A stretch of 64,000 nt of DNA from Diphasiastrum complanatum. Taxonomy: Eukaryota; Streptophyta; Lycopodiopsida; Lycopodiales; Lycopodiaceae. The DNA is taken from NCBI GenBank assembly GCA_029204225.1, contig CM055097.1, positions 54,661,855-54,725,854 on the forward strand, read 5' to 3'. Under the pieces are notes generated by a model. That model was not told the origin of the DNA. It searched no databases and saw nothing but the letters and a program-made list of their open reading frames with translations. Made by a program: the position numbers and the translations under genes. Shown here piece by piece: positions 22,911 through 33,708 of this stretch. Position 1 is the stretch's first letter; each line of letters starts with the position of its first letter.

Positions 22911-23097
22911 TGATCAAATTCAATAACATTTTTCAATTATCCAAGCCAAAAGGAACCTTCAAGCATACCTCAACAAATGGTGTTATCATTATGAGCTCAA
23001 GTTGCCAAGAACACAAGTGAAAACTCTTCTAGAACACACATTCCTCCTCTATATCACAGAATGACAATGAATTCCATCACCATCTTCACATACTCAC

Positions 23098-23103
<6 letters not shown>

Positions 23104-23165
<62 letters not shown>
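23104..23165. repeat. CT dinucleotide microsatellite (62 bp)
   Basis: Uninterrupted CT repeat. The DNA changes abruptly to GC-rich at its right end. Confidence 0.97.
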
Positions 23166-23167
<2 letters not shown>

Positions 23168-24101
23168 GGCGTAAATGCACGGGCCACACGTATTGCGGTT
23201 TGGCCCCAGTGCCCCCCGTTGCCTGGCGGGCTCGCGGTGCCCCTCAAAAATTGGGGCGTGCCCATTTTTTGCAGGCGGCGCCCAGGTCGGGGGCCCCGGG
23301 CACCCCGGTAGTGGCGCCGATCAGCGCAACAGGAAGCGCAGGTGGCGCCAGACATCGCAGCACCCAAGCACAGACACACATGTAAGACAATGGGGGAGTT
23401 TCTGTATATATCCCCTCCTGGTAATCTGCTAATAACGCTTATGGGATAAAAATTGGCTGCCTGGACACGTGGTGTCGAGACAGCCAATTCAAAAAAAGGA
23501 AAAAGAAAATAAAAGGTGTGGCTAAGAGCCCACCGCGACCAAAACTCAATACATGCGGCCCATGCTCGCAAGATGCGAGGGTCCCCCTCCGCCCACCAAA
23601 GACATTTCGGTTATTTCCACAATGGCGGGCCTCTCCTTCGCCCCCAGCACGATGCAGTGCCTTATGCCGGTTCCACATATTTTCAGCACCCTGACGGGTG
23701 CTGGCACGCGTCAGGGTGCTGGCCCACTGGGTGCCGGCACTGCCGATGCCCGTAAAAATATTGAATGTGGGCACCGACCAGCCTGCAGTGGCGCCGAGCA
23801 GGTGGGCACCAGCCAGTCTGGGTGGCGTTGGGCAGCACAAATTGGCGCCGGGTAGCCTGCAATGGCCTTATGCCGGTTCCACATATTTTCAGCACCTTGA
23901 CGGGTGCTGGCAGCACCTTGACGGGTGCTGGCATGCGTCAAGGTGCTGGCCCATTGGGTGTCGGCACTGCCGGTGCCCGTAAAAAAATTGAATGTGGGCA
24001 TCGGCCAGCTTGTAGTGGCTGTAGTGGCGCCAGGCAGGTGGGCACCGGCCAGCCTGGGTGGCACCGGGCAGTGTAGATGGGCGTCGGTCAAGCAATGGTG
24101 T

Positions 24102-24133
<32 letters not shown>

Positions 24134-24490
24134 CACACACACACACATGCAAGGTAATGGAGAGGTTTGGTTATATATTAACTTTGAGTAATCTCAGAGA
24201 AAACCTTATGGGATAAATACTGATTGCCCAACACGTGGCAGCTAGGCAACCAGTTTTTCCAAAAAAAAATTGGAGCATGTGACTCATCAAGGTGCTGAAA
24301 ATAAGCAAAGCCGCCTTATGACAATGTTGGGCAACAAGGTGGCGTCGGGCTCAAGCCCAATGTTGGGTTTATCTATATATGCCCTCCCAGTTCCCTTGCA
24401 AATTGCTTATGGGATTAAAACTGGCTGCCTGAACACGTGGCATCCGGGCAACCAGATTTAAAAAAAAAAAAAAGATGTGGTCAAGAGGGC
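23166..24490. repeat. GC-rich repeat block with tandem and triplicated modules
   Basis: Two tandem units of about 206-215 bp start at about 23661 and 23867 (ccttatgccggttccacat), each ending in GC-rich ggcgcc-containing text. A second module (cttatgggat, ac-tggctgcct, acacgtgg, A-run) occurs three times at about 23430-23510, 24206-24262 and 24408-24475. The ggcgcc hexamer recurs many times. A CA microsatellite ((acaggc)n then (ac)n) lies at about 24105-24147. No gene was recognised: open frames here read through repeat text in all frames. Confidence 0.7.
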
Positions 24491-24526
24491 ACAGGGGCCA
24501 AAGGGGAACGTGCTCGCAATATGCAG

Positions 24527-24544
24527 CCCCCCCCCCCCCCCCCC
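24527..24544. repeat. Poly-C tract of 18 bases
   Basis: Eighteen consecutive C residues followed by five T. Length may be uncertain because of sequencing or assembly slippage. Confidence 0.9.
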
Positions 24545-24764
24545 TTTTTCCGTGACACCCCCAAAATGTATGCAGTACAAAACGGGATTTCAGTATTTCT
24601 GCAATAACAATCAGCTTAAACATGAAATCTGTCACGCTAGCTCTTTATTTTCCTTTGTATCAATACTTGCTAGCTCTTACAAAATGGACAAGGCATAAGT
24701 AGTAAATGGGAGCATACGAAACAAGCTACTAGTCCACTCTCCATTTGGATGATGAGAGAGTTGT

Positions 24765-26585
24765 TCAGAACGCAGGTATAAAAACTCTATTACTGAAATC
24801 ATGCCTTTTGATTTTCACAAAACTTGAAAACAACATAGAAATCATATGAAACCGAAGCCTTTTTTTTCGTTTTCTCGAAATGTTCCACTCATAAGGTAGA
24901 TCTTTGTCATGTTTCAGGGTATGGACAAAAATACAGATACAATTCCCAGTACCAACAAAAGCAACGCATTCGTTGTTTGTGAGATGTACTAGACAAATAG
25001 GCTGAGCTGAAGATAAATCTGAGTTGCTATTACAGACAATGCCACCATGATCACATCTTTGAGAACTCATTCTGGTTGTTGGGTCATGAAGTATCTTGTG
25101 AGCAAGAATGGACAGAATTGAGAAACACCATATGAATGTATGTGCTTCGTCATCAGTCGCATCTTTGCCAGGGGTAAAGCATCCGCTCTCAGCAGACAAA
25201 GAGCAGGAAGAAGGGCTTGTGGAGAAATGTGCATTTGCTTTTCCATTGCAGCAGTCAGTTAGCTGCTCTGCAGGCGCAATATACATTCTTGGAGGAGAAC
25301 AAAACTGGAAGCTTGCATTGCAGACATTCTTGCTCGGTTGCTCGGATTTAGACTCTGGAAATAAAGTGAAAGTTTCAATATGCGCCTCCGCTGAGCAGTT
25401 CTTGGGTGTGTGTACCACAATCCATTGTCCAGCAGGAGGACTTACGCCTGAACTGCACCACCAGCTTTCTGTGTTCACTGCTTGATCCCACCAGCTTTCT
25501 TTGTTCAGTTTTTGATCCCTTAAGCTCTCGGTCGTGCTTTCCTTCAGAATGGTTCCCGACTCTAATTTGCACATATTTTGACTTCTTTTCAACGAGAGCA
25601 TCAGGACAGAAGCTACTTTTGATGAGCGGCAGCTGCTCCAATTCTGTAACGAAGAAACGTCGAAAGCGCTAGTTGGAGTGGAAGGCATCATATCGGGCTG
25701 TGAATCCAAGCTGATGTGTGTGTCTGCCACAAAAGGATGCTGTAGCAGCTGAGAGCTCGTCCATCGCTTACTGGGATCTCTGCAGAAGCACTTCTTTAGG
25801 AAGTCCTTCCCTTCCTCGGATAAACAGGCAGGCAATTCTGGCACTTCATCTGTGCATCCAATGTGATAAAGAGCTACAAGGGGGGCTATGTTACTCAGTG
25901 CAGTCCAAGGGGCTTTACCTGTGGCCATTTCTACTACTGTGCATCCCAATGACCAGATATCGGAAGGAGTTTCTTGCTCGTCCTGTCTCACAACCTCTGG
26001 AGCCATCCAGAGAGGAGTGCCTGTGATAGATTTTGGGCATCCCCCTTTCCTTTCATCAATTGCAAATGTCTTTGCAGCTCCAAAGTCTGCAAGTTTTACT
26101 CCGCTAGAACCCACAAGAATGTTCTTACCTTTGATATCACAATGCACCACGCCATTGCAATGAAGATAGTGAATGCCGTGTAATATACCCCTAGTGTAGG
26201 TGCGTATCAATTGCTCATCCAGATGCCCACCAAAATTTTTCATAAGATCTGCCAAGCTACCTCCGGGCATGTACTCCAAGAACACATTCAGCATGATTTT
26301 TCCATTCTCCACAGACGGGTTACTACCTAGACACCGCACAACATAAGGAGAATCGAGGCTCTTTAATATGCGTGTCTCATTTTCTAGAGCAGCGAACTCA
26401 GCTCCACATCTTTCATCGTATTCGATTGACTTCACAGCGAAAAGCTCTCCATTTTCTTTGTTCAATGCCAAGTTAACCTTCCCAAAAGCACCTGCTCCAA
26501 TGAGGTTTCCCCTCATCCACGACTTGACACTCTTTTCAGCACCCATCTTGAAGAATAAAGAATCAAGAAGATCAGAGCTGGTCAA
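24765..26585 (-). CDS. MEKK-type MAP kinase kinase kinase (MAPKKK17/18-like)
   Basis: Single-exon Ser/Thr kinase, 606 codons. The kinase domain begins at about residue 24. It has a Gly-rich loop GAGAFGKV at 30-37, ATP-binding Lys52, catalytic Asp150 in HCDIKGKN, DFG at 167-169, and the activation segment GTPLWMAPEVV (APE 195-197), then SDIWSLGC and a WTSSQLLQHPF end near 286. The GTPxWMAPEV signature and HCDIK are those of plant MEKK-like MAPKKKs, nearest the ABA-responsive MAPKKK13-20 group, which signal to MKKs and are often intronless. The C-terminal 300 residues are Ser/Cys-rich with no recognised domain, as usual for the group. The second Met (codon at 26546) matches where family members start and is the likelier start. 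The last 100 or so residues may be a chance extension or contain an unrecognised intron. All catalytic residues are present. Confidence 0.9.
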   Translation of the reverse strand: MTSSDLLDSLFFKMGAEKSVKSWMRGNLIGAGAFGKVNLALNKENGELFAVKSIEYDERCGAEFAALENETRILKSLDSPYVVRCLGSNPSVENGKIMLNVFLEYMPGGSLADLMKNFGGHLDEQLIRTYTRGILHGIHYLHCNGVVHCDIKGKNILVGSSGVKLADFGAAKTFAIDERKGGCPKSITGTPLWMAPEVVRQDEQETPSDIWSLGCTVVEMATGKAPWTALSNIAPLVALYHIGCTDEVPELPACLSEEGKDFLKKCFCRDPSKRWTSSQLLQHPFVADTHISLDSQPDMMPSTPTSAFDVSSLQNWSSCRSSKVASVLMLSLKRSQNMCKLESGTILKESTTESLRDQKLNKESWWDQAVNTESWWCSSGVSPPAGQWIVVHTPKNCSAEAHIETFTLFPESKSEQPSKNVCNASFQFCSPPRMYIAPAEQLTDCCNGKANAHFSTSPSSCSLSAESGCFTPGKDATDDEAHTFIWCFSILSILAHKILHDPTTRMSSQRCDHGGIVCNSNSDLSSAQPICLVHLTNNECVAFVGTGNCICIFVHTLKHDKDLPYEWNISRKRKKRLRFHMISMLFSSFVKIKRHDFSNRVFIPAF

Positions 26586-27964
26586 TCAAGCCCGTGTTGG
26601 GGATTTCATCAACAATGACAAGGCATTGAGCTGCGCAGTAGTCGAGCTGAACCCCCCACCCCATTGTCACAGAAAAGCGATCAACCGACGCAATGCAATT
26701 CTTTCACCGTAGATGCACAGGAACTCAACATGAATTCCTCACTTAAAGAAATGAATAGCACTGAATGCTCTATCCTAATTAGTCCCCGGGGAAGCGCAAA
26801 TCTAGACATCCGACAGACAACGCGAGCAGCTCAACTTTTGCGCTCTGAAATGCAATTGGTTCAAGAATAAATGTCTGAGCTGAAGATAATCAACAAAAGC
26901 CGCGAGATGGCCAGCACTTGAGACAGCGACAGAGAGAGAGGGGGGGAGAGGGTGGAAGTGGCAAAGGCAAGGGGCAGTGATTTAGAAATGGGACGTTTTC
27001 TCAGCCCAGTGAGTTGAAGGTCGGAGCTTTTCTGATATTTGAAATAAAAAGAAATTCATTGGCATGAAAAGACCACCTGGATCACTCATACGTAACAGTA
27101 TAAACAAGCGTCCTGTTTTTCTAATGTTGTTGCACTGTGTTACAATTCAGCAATTCCGTTGCATTGCATGATCGCTGGGAGAAATAATCCAAAGAAACGA
27201 CGTATCCGCACAAAGCAGAGGCCAAAAGTAGCCCACAACGGAAAGAAACAAAGAAAGAAAGAAGTAGAAAGAGAAATAAAGAGAGATCAGGTATACTAGA
27301 AGATTAAACACTAAAAGCAGAATGCAGTTACAGCTAAAACAATGCATACTTGAAAGCTAACAACACAAACGCAAACAGAAAAGCTAGACCAGAGCAACCA
27401 GAAAAGTGCTTCTGCTGTAATTGTTGAACCCTTGTCGCTGCCATGCCTTTGAACTGGTGCAATTAGTAGAAGCTATGAGAGCAAATGGTTAGAAGTTAGG
27501 ATTCAGGACTGAGGAGTAAAGGAGATCGAGTGGAGAAATAAAGTGAGACGATACATGAATGATGAATGGATGGAGTCGAATTCAGTTGCGGGACGTCAGC
27601 AGGCAGATTGACGGCCGGGGGTTATCTTCGGTCGGAATTGGGGAAGTTAGTTGGAACTTGGAGCTTGCAAACTACTGTTTTCAAAATGAGTTCAGTTCAC
27701 ATGGCCACTCTTTGCACTGGGGGCGCTTCTTTCTACCTGGTATGTATTGGGCCCATATGAGTCTTGACTTGCACTCATTTAGGAAGTCCTCATAAAATTC
27801 TTGAGGAACTTATTGAATACACCACTTATGTTAAATATCCGCTTACCGCGACCCTTCGACCCACCCTCTAAATGGCCTCACCTCCCGCACGATGAAGCAC
27901 GTCTCTCTTGGAGTTTTCGGACCTGTTGTACTTCTGGCGCCACTAGCGCCAACATTGCTGTTCT
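26586..27964. other. MAPKKK upstream region and intergenic
   Basis: Contains a purine tract (gagagagagggggggagaggg, about 26,931-26,952), which is pyrimidine-rich on the MAPKKK strand and may belong to its promoter or leader. No further gene recognised. The far end (27,920-27,960) has ggcgcc phrases shared with LTR sequence near 31,410. Confidence 0.4.
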
Positions 27965-28475
27965 GTAAGACTCAAAGGGGTGACACTCTCTAAGGTCCCA
28001 GAGCAAGTTAGAACGTCAAGGACTGAGCCTCCGACCTGTGGTGAGCCAGTCAAGTAGGCCTGGCGACTGGATTCCTGGCGCTGGTTGAGCTGCCCAAGTT
28101 TTTGTCTGCCGGACTCCCCCTATAGTTCTGCTGTGATTCGGCGCACCCCCTCTGTCATGAAATATAGTGCTTTCTGGTAAAGCACGCTTTTTAGGACTTA
28201 GTTTTTATTTTGCTGATTAAGCCTGGCAAGCCTGGCAGAATCTGTCTGGCTCCCGGACATGGGTCCCGGGAGCCATCCCGGCGGCAGAATCAACTTGCTT
28301 CCTGACTAGGCCATGACTCGAGCTCCAGAGCTAGCTCATGACTTGTGACTACTTGACTGGCTCACCACAGGTCGGAGGCTCAGTCCTTGACGTTCTAACT
28401 TGCTCTGGGACCTTAGAGAGTGTCACCCCTTAGAGTCTTACAGGGCATGCTGGTTACACCCGAGTCAGCATTACA
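27965..28475. repeat. Head-to-head LTR fragments forming a foldback
   Basis: 27965-28059 matches LTR positions about 24-118 in the plus orientation (ctgtaagactcaaagg, then cctccgacctgtggtgagcc). The adjoining 28060-28475 is the reverse complement of roughly the first 410 bases of the same LTR, ending cattacaaca. The outer arms 27965-28059 and about 28355-28450 are therefore complementary with few mismatches around a 300-base loop. It is a rearranged relic. Confidence 0.8.
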
Positions 28476-29374
28476 ACAACTGGGCATGAGGAGAGGTGGC
28501 GAATCCCACCAATACTATAGGAGAGTGTGGGTTGCGACTCAGGACGAGCTCCAACCAAGTCTTAGCCTCCCTTGCTGAAATGTTGTCCTAGCGCCCGCCT
28601 TGGCATGGCCAGCACCCCGGAGACTAGGGTCGGTCACACACTTGAAATGTAACCTTCTGAGATTTATTAATAAAGTGGGACTTTCCTCAAAAGACTCTGA
28701 TTACCTTCTGGGTTTCAGTGTTTGGTAAAAGTGCCAATTGTAAGGTCGCTTCAAACTTTTTGATCTGGCACATAGTTGAGGGTCGTATCCCAGGACGCCA
28801 GCGGTATGTCGTTGGAACCATTCTGTCCAAGGCGCCAACGGTATGCTGTCGAGACCATTCGGTCCAAGAACTGGTTGTCTTCATATCTGACGTGACTTGT
28901 GGTTCTGAGTGTTCCTTGCATGAACGTGAATGGGTTAAGCTCTTGGGAAACGAGCTATAACCTGTCGGCTGAGTTGGATGGCTTGCTTGGGTGGAAGTTA
29001 TCTGTTTATGGCTGTCCCGTCTGGCGTGGCGCCAGGTTGGCTTCCAGCGCTCGTGACGAAGCTTTGAGTTGGTTAAGTCTAATGTAAATTTGACGACTTG
29101 CTTGGAATGGATGTTACTTATTTGTAACAAAGCTTCGAGTTAGTTAAGTTTGATGTATATTGGGAGGCTTGCTTGGAGGGAAGTCACCCACATTAGGACC
29201 CCTGGTCTGGCATGGCGCCAGGTTGGATCTCAATGTTGGTTTCCGAACTTCAAGTTGGTTGAGTCTGATCATTGTTGGCGAGTTGGCTGCTTGTATGTCA
29301 AGTGGGTCTGGATGGCAAGAGTTGAAGGCTGGGAAGCTAAGTCGTGGTTCTCCCTTTGCGATGCCTGCACAACA
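28476..29374 (+). repeat. Left LTR copy of the older element, 5'-truncated
   Basis: Colinear with 31,670-31,806 plus 37,195-37,953. It reads continuously across ccagcaccccggagactagg, the site at which the other copy is interrupted, and so records the empty site. It has an AATAAA-type signal at about 28,668 (ttaataaagtggg). Confidence 0.75.
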
Positions 29375-29589
29375 GGACCTGCTTTGAAGTCCCGTCTATG
29401 GGGCTTTGCTCTGTGTAAAGCCCTGATTCCTATCGAGGCAAATGCATTAGGATTTTATGGACTACCCTTTATGGTCCACTCCGTGCCTTGTTGCTTTCGC
29501 ACCTGGATTTCTCTCCTTGTCCCAGCCTGATCTTGATAGTTTTCCTTCTTGGCTCTTTAAGGTAGGCAAAGATTGAGTACTTCGCAATG

Positions 29590-29970
29590 CACCTCTCACT
29601 TAGCTTGAAGTAGTTGTCTTTGAATCAGCCCAAATGTAACCATTGACCTCGTGGAGAGCCAAGGGGTCGCACCAGTTTGATCCGCATATGAACTATCTCT
29701 TCGCGTTTGTTTGAAGCACCATGTCCGTCGCGTAAAACTTGACATTCACAATTCCATCACTGGTCAGTTTCCTCACAGTCAAAACAAGAAGTGTACATCT
29801 AGCTTGGCTTCAAGTAGTTCTCTTTGAATCAGACACATGCACCCAGAGTTTGCACTAGTCTGATTTCAATACGAACTGTCCCTCAGTGCCCGTTCGAAGT
29901 ACCAAGTCTCTCGTGCAAGACTCAACTTTCACAGTTCCTTCATTGATCAGCTACTTTACACGTAAAACAA
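29590..29970. repeat. Diverged tandem duplication (about 200 bp period)
   Basis: Two units starting near 29,597 and 29,800 share cttgaagtagttgtctttgaatcag-like text and later gcgtaaaacttgac / gtgcaagactcaac and tcactggtcag / tcattgatcag. Non-coding interior of the older element. Confidence 0.55.
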
Positions 29971-31806
29971 GTCAGCGTACTCATTATGTCTCCTCATCAT
30001 TGCTGGTCCAGAGAAAGCCTATAACAAGCTTTCCTTTCCTCAACAAAAACTTGTCAACTTATTAGGTCCAAAGTTCGCCTGTGAGTATGGCTAGGTCACC
30101 TTGAATTTGCCCCCATTTAAATCAACTTTCATTCAAAATCTGCCCCAAGAGAGAGGTGTGTGTGATAGTGCCCCTCCACTTATAAAAATAGCTGACTGGA
30201 CTTAGAGTAGAGTTCTCAAACAAAAAGCTTTTCCAACACTTTGCTTCCCATCTGTTAGGATTATGGCTTGATCCAACTTGTTGCCGATCTCTGAAGAGGG
30301 CCCTAGTCTTTCCCCTTTGAGGAAAAACCCAACTGACATTGGATATCACCCATGCTCAGTGAGTTTCAGTTCCGAAGGTAGCCATCCCAAATGAAGACCA
30401 AATGCTCCATAGAAGATCTCCCCCGAAATTGCCCTTTCCAACTTTGACTTCTTGCTTGCGTTTGGTGGGTGTTTTCGCAAATGAAACTAACCCAAGAAAC
30501 AGGCTAGCCATCCATCCTTTGCAAACATCGAGTCATTTTGTTGCCGTTCACGTGCGAGTACTTGAACTGCGAATCTGTCCCACAGATTCTGTAGTCCTCC
30601 TTGTTTGATAGTATCAGCCTTCAAAAGAAAGGTTCCTTCTCGAGCCATCAGCTCCTTGTATCACAAGCAATCATGCAAACCAGACAAAGCACGAGTACTA
30701 AGACTCACCACGAATACATACAAGTTAGATGGTATAAAACTTGATAGCATTTTCACAACAATATAAAAAAAAATCTATGTTTGAATCTAGCAATACTGTA
30801 AAACATATAAATATATAATAAAAGGGTAGAATGTTGATTGCAACTAAGTGGCGTTTTTGTATTTGTAAGACTTTTACCAATTGTGGACTCACTTGTTTTT
30901 TTTACGTAACTTGCCATTATATCCGTGCATGTGACTCCAAACACACGAATGATAAATCCTTTGGCTCAGGGAGCCTTGATACCTGTGCGGAACTGATCAA
31001 ACCTGGAGCTCAGGGAGCTCAACACAAAGTGCATCAAGGACAAATCAGGAGCTCAAAGGAGTTCCAAAGTCAAAAAGTCAGAAGCGACAGGGGCGAACAT
31101 TTCACAGAAAGGCCTCTATCACCAGTTAATAAGGTTCTTGGATTTTATGTAAGCGACATAAAATCTACGCTTTTCCCAGACAAAGTGATATTTTCAAGTT
31201 ATGTAATTTTTCAGTACAAAGAGTTGTGGTGTGCCAGCTTCAATGTTAATAAAAAGTGGCCGGTAAATTGAGTACTGTGCCAAGTAGATCAAATGTATAG
31301 TTAATTTTGATTGGGAGGCACCTTTACTTTAATCTGACATCTGATGAAAACATCAGATTTTATAAAGGTGGAGTGGATGTTGTAAAGTTACCTTTACAAG
31401 CCTTACTTCTGGCGCCACCTGCGCCAGAAGCGCCCCTGTTGCTCCCGGCGCCAACGTCGCTCTCGGCGCAACTGTGACCAGAATCTAGTCGGCACCAAGT
31501 TCCTATGGCTGAAAATCTTTGATTGGTTCTAGCAAAGTCCAGAGAGCTCAGATCGATATGCAATCACCTCACATGATCTAGGCATGATTAAAGAAAGCCC
31601 GAGGATCAATAAATTATAGAGAGAGAAAATCCTTAGAGAAAAAACGTGCTTTACCAACCTGGGCAGAGCACTTGGTATGAGAGGAGGTGGCGAATCCCAC
31701 CAATACTATACGGGAGTGGGGGTTGCGACTCAGGGCGAGCTCCAGCCAAGTCTCAGCCTCCCTTGCTGGAATGTTGTCCTGGTGCCCACCTTGGCATGCC
31801 AGCACC

Positions 31807-31957
31807 TGTTGTAAAGCTGACTCGGGTGCACCCAGCGTGCCCTGTAAGACTCAAAGGGGTGACACTCTCTAAGGTCCCAGAGCAAGTTAGAACGTCAAGG
31901 ACTGAGCCTCCGACCTGTGGTGAGCCAATCAAGTAGTCACAAAGTCATGAGCTAGCT
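31807..31957 (+). repeat. 151-bp partial LTR in tandem before the 5' LTR
   Basis: Repeats the first 151 bases of the LTR (tgttgtaaagctgactcggg to catgagctagct) and then abuts the full LTR start at 31958. It is inside the target duplication, so it belongs to the inserted unit, or arose later by slippage or unequal exchange. Confidence 0.85.
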
Positions 31958-32877
31958 TGTTGTAAAGCTGACTTGGGTGCACCCAGCGTGCCCTGTAAGA
32001 CTCAAAGGGGTGACACTCTCTAAGGTCCCAGAGCAAGTTAGAACGTCAAGGACTGAGCCTCCGACCTGTGGTGAGCTAGTCAAGTAGTCACAAAGTCATG
32101 AGCTAGCTCTGGAGCTCGAGTCATGGCCTAGTCAGGAAAGCAAGTTGATTCGGCCACCGGGACGGCTCCCGGGACCCATGTCCGGGAGCTAGATTGATTC
32201 TGCCAGGCTTGCCAGGCTTAATCAGCAAAATAAAAACTAAGTCCTAAAAAGCGTGCTTTACCAGAAAGCACTATGTTTCAAACCAGAGGGGGTGCGCCGA
32301 ATCACAGCAGAACTATAGGGGGAGTCCGGCAGACAGAAACTTGGGCAGCTCAACCAGCGCCAGGAATCCAGTCGCTAGGTCTCAGCTCCCTCTACCAGCA
32401 CGAGCCAGGCACAATGCCCAGCACGTGTTGGTGGCCCCGAGACCGGTCAGTCTATGTATGAATGTAACCTCTTCCAAATCTACTAAAGTTGATCCTTGGG
32501 GATGATTACCATTTCGGTTTCGCCTCTGGGACTGGTCCAAGTGGAAGGACCCTTACTACAACCTTTTTGCGTCCCTGGTGCCTAAGGGTCCCTGTCATCG
32601 ACATGGGGCTTGCCGCTATGCCAATTGGTCAGTTTGGTGACCACTATGCCTTGGGTTTCATGTCTGGCTTGTCTTTGCCTTTGGTTACCTTTTGGGGACG
32701 GATTCTGAGTTGGCTTTTGGGTTGGTTGCGATTCTAGTTTTCTTAAGTCTGAATGGTTAAGCTTGTTACTTGTCTGAGTTGGCTTTTACGTAAGTCCATG
32801 ATGGATGAATGTTAGACTTAAGCGCGTGTTGGGGAAACCGCTCAAGTCCCAGCGCCCTTTGAGGCGCCGACGCAACA
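31958..32877 (+). repeat. 5' LTR (920 bp)
   Basis: TGTTGTAAAGCTGACTTGGG ... GCGCCGACGCAACA, followed two bases later by the PBS. At 32482-32487 it reads ACTAAA where the 3' LTR has AATAAA. Confidence 0.9.
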
Positions 32878-32879
32878 TG

Positions 32880-32891
32880 TGGTATCAGAGC
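32880..32891 (+). other. Primer binding site, tRNA-iMet type
   Basis: TGGTATCAGAGC starting two bases after the 5' LTR. Confidence 0.9.
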
Positions 32892-32964
32892 CGACTAGTC
32901 GGTCAGCTACACAAGTCTCACAGGGATGGCCACGTTTTGGGATTTGTCAGAACAACCGTTGCGC

Positions 32965-33355
32965 AAGGTGCTTCCCACAGTGTAAGCACAGGTGCATCCA
33001 CGGTCGGGGTGGTCGGCAGAACGGGGGACTTGATGTGTCAAAGTGCTGCCCTCGAGGTGTAAGCACGGTCAGTTCTCGCGGTTCGGACCTGGCGCTATCT
33101 GCACGTAGGACGGATGAGGCAAAGTGCTGCCTAGCTAGGTGAAAGCACGGTCTGTACCTTGTGGGGTGCGGGGCGACATATTTGAATTGTACGGGTTAAC
33201 CATTGATACAGAGATGCTGCTTGAATTCGGGTGTAAAGCACGGGTGGTTAGCTGCCGGTGCGGGATAGCTGCTGATCGTTTAGCTATAAGGGCTATCGAC
33301 CAAAAAGTGGTGGGGCGTGACTGAGGCAATGTGCTGCTTAATGGTGAAAGCACGG
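32965..33355 (+). repeat. Leader with five GTGCT...AGCAC stem-loop repeats
   Basis: Between PBS and gag, a motif of the type (a)gtgctgc-n10-20-ggtg(t/a)aagcacgg recurs at about 32968, 33043, 33124, 33214 and 33331. In each, GTGCT (or ATGCT) can pair with the AGCAC 15-20 bases downstream, giving five small hairpins spaced about 75-117 bases. Packaging, dimerisation or translation roles are known for structured leaders of LTR elements in general; the role here is inference. Confidence 0.6.
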
Positions 33356-33708
33356 ATGGTTGGATGGATGTTTTCCCATGGGCTAATTCTGTGATAGATT
33401 TGTGTGGGCGCGGCTAGGCAAAGGTCCTACGTCCGGTCTCAGGGGGGTTTGTGGCTTGAGAGGGATCCTCTGTGTTTGCTTTGGTTGGTATGTTCCGTTT
33501 GTTGTATGCTTGCTTGGACACAAATGACCTGGTTCCTACTTGGCTCTCAGGTGATGTGGGCGTGCTAAGTTTGAGGAAGGGATATTTTCATTGAAGCTGA
33601 TTTAATAAAGAATTAAAGAGACCTGTGGGGCCCGGCCGACAGAAGGGAGAGTTTCAAATATAAAAAGGATTGAGGCGATAATCTGTTGGAAGTACACCTC
33701 TGACTATA

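Noticed and set aside
23086-24152. Several overlapping open frames of 80-160 codons on both strands
   Set aside because: They exist in all frames because the DNA is GC-rich tandem repeat with few stops. No shared protein signal.
30831-31271. 146-codon plus-strand frame
   Set aside because: It overlaps the 3' internal end of the older LTR element. No domain and low-complexity composition.
32273-33353. Short open frames in the 5' LTR and leader, repeated at 36590-37054
   Set aside because: They fall within LTR and leader sequence and differ only by LTR mutations. Not genes.
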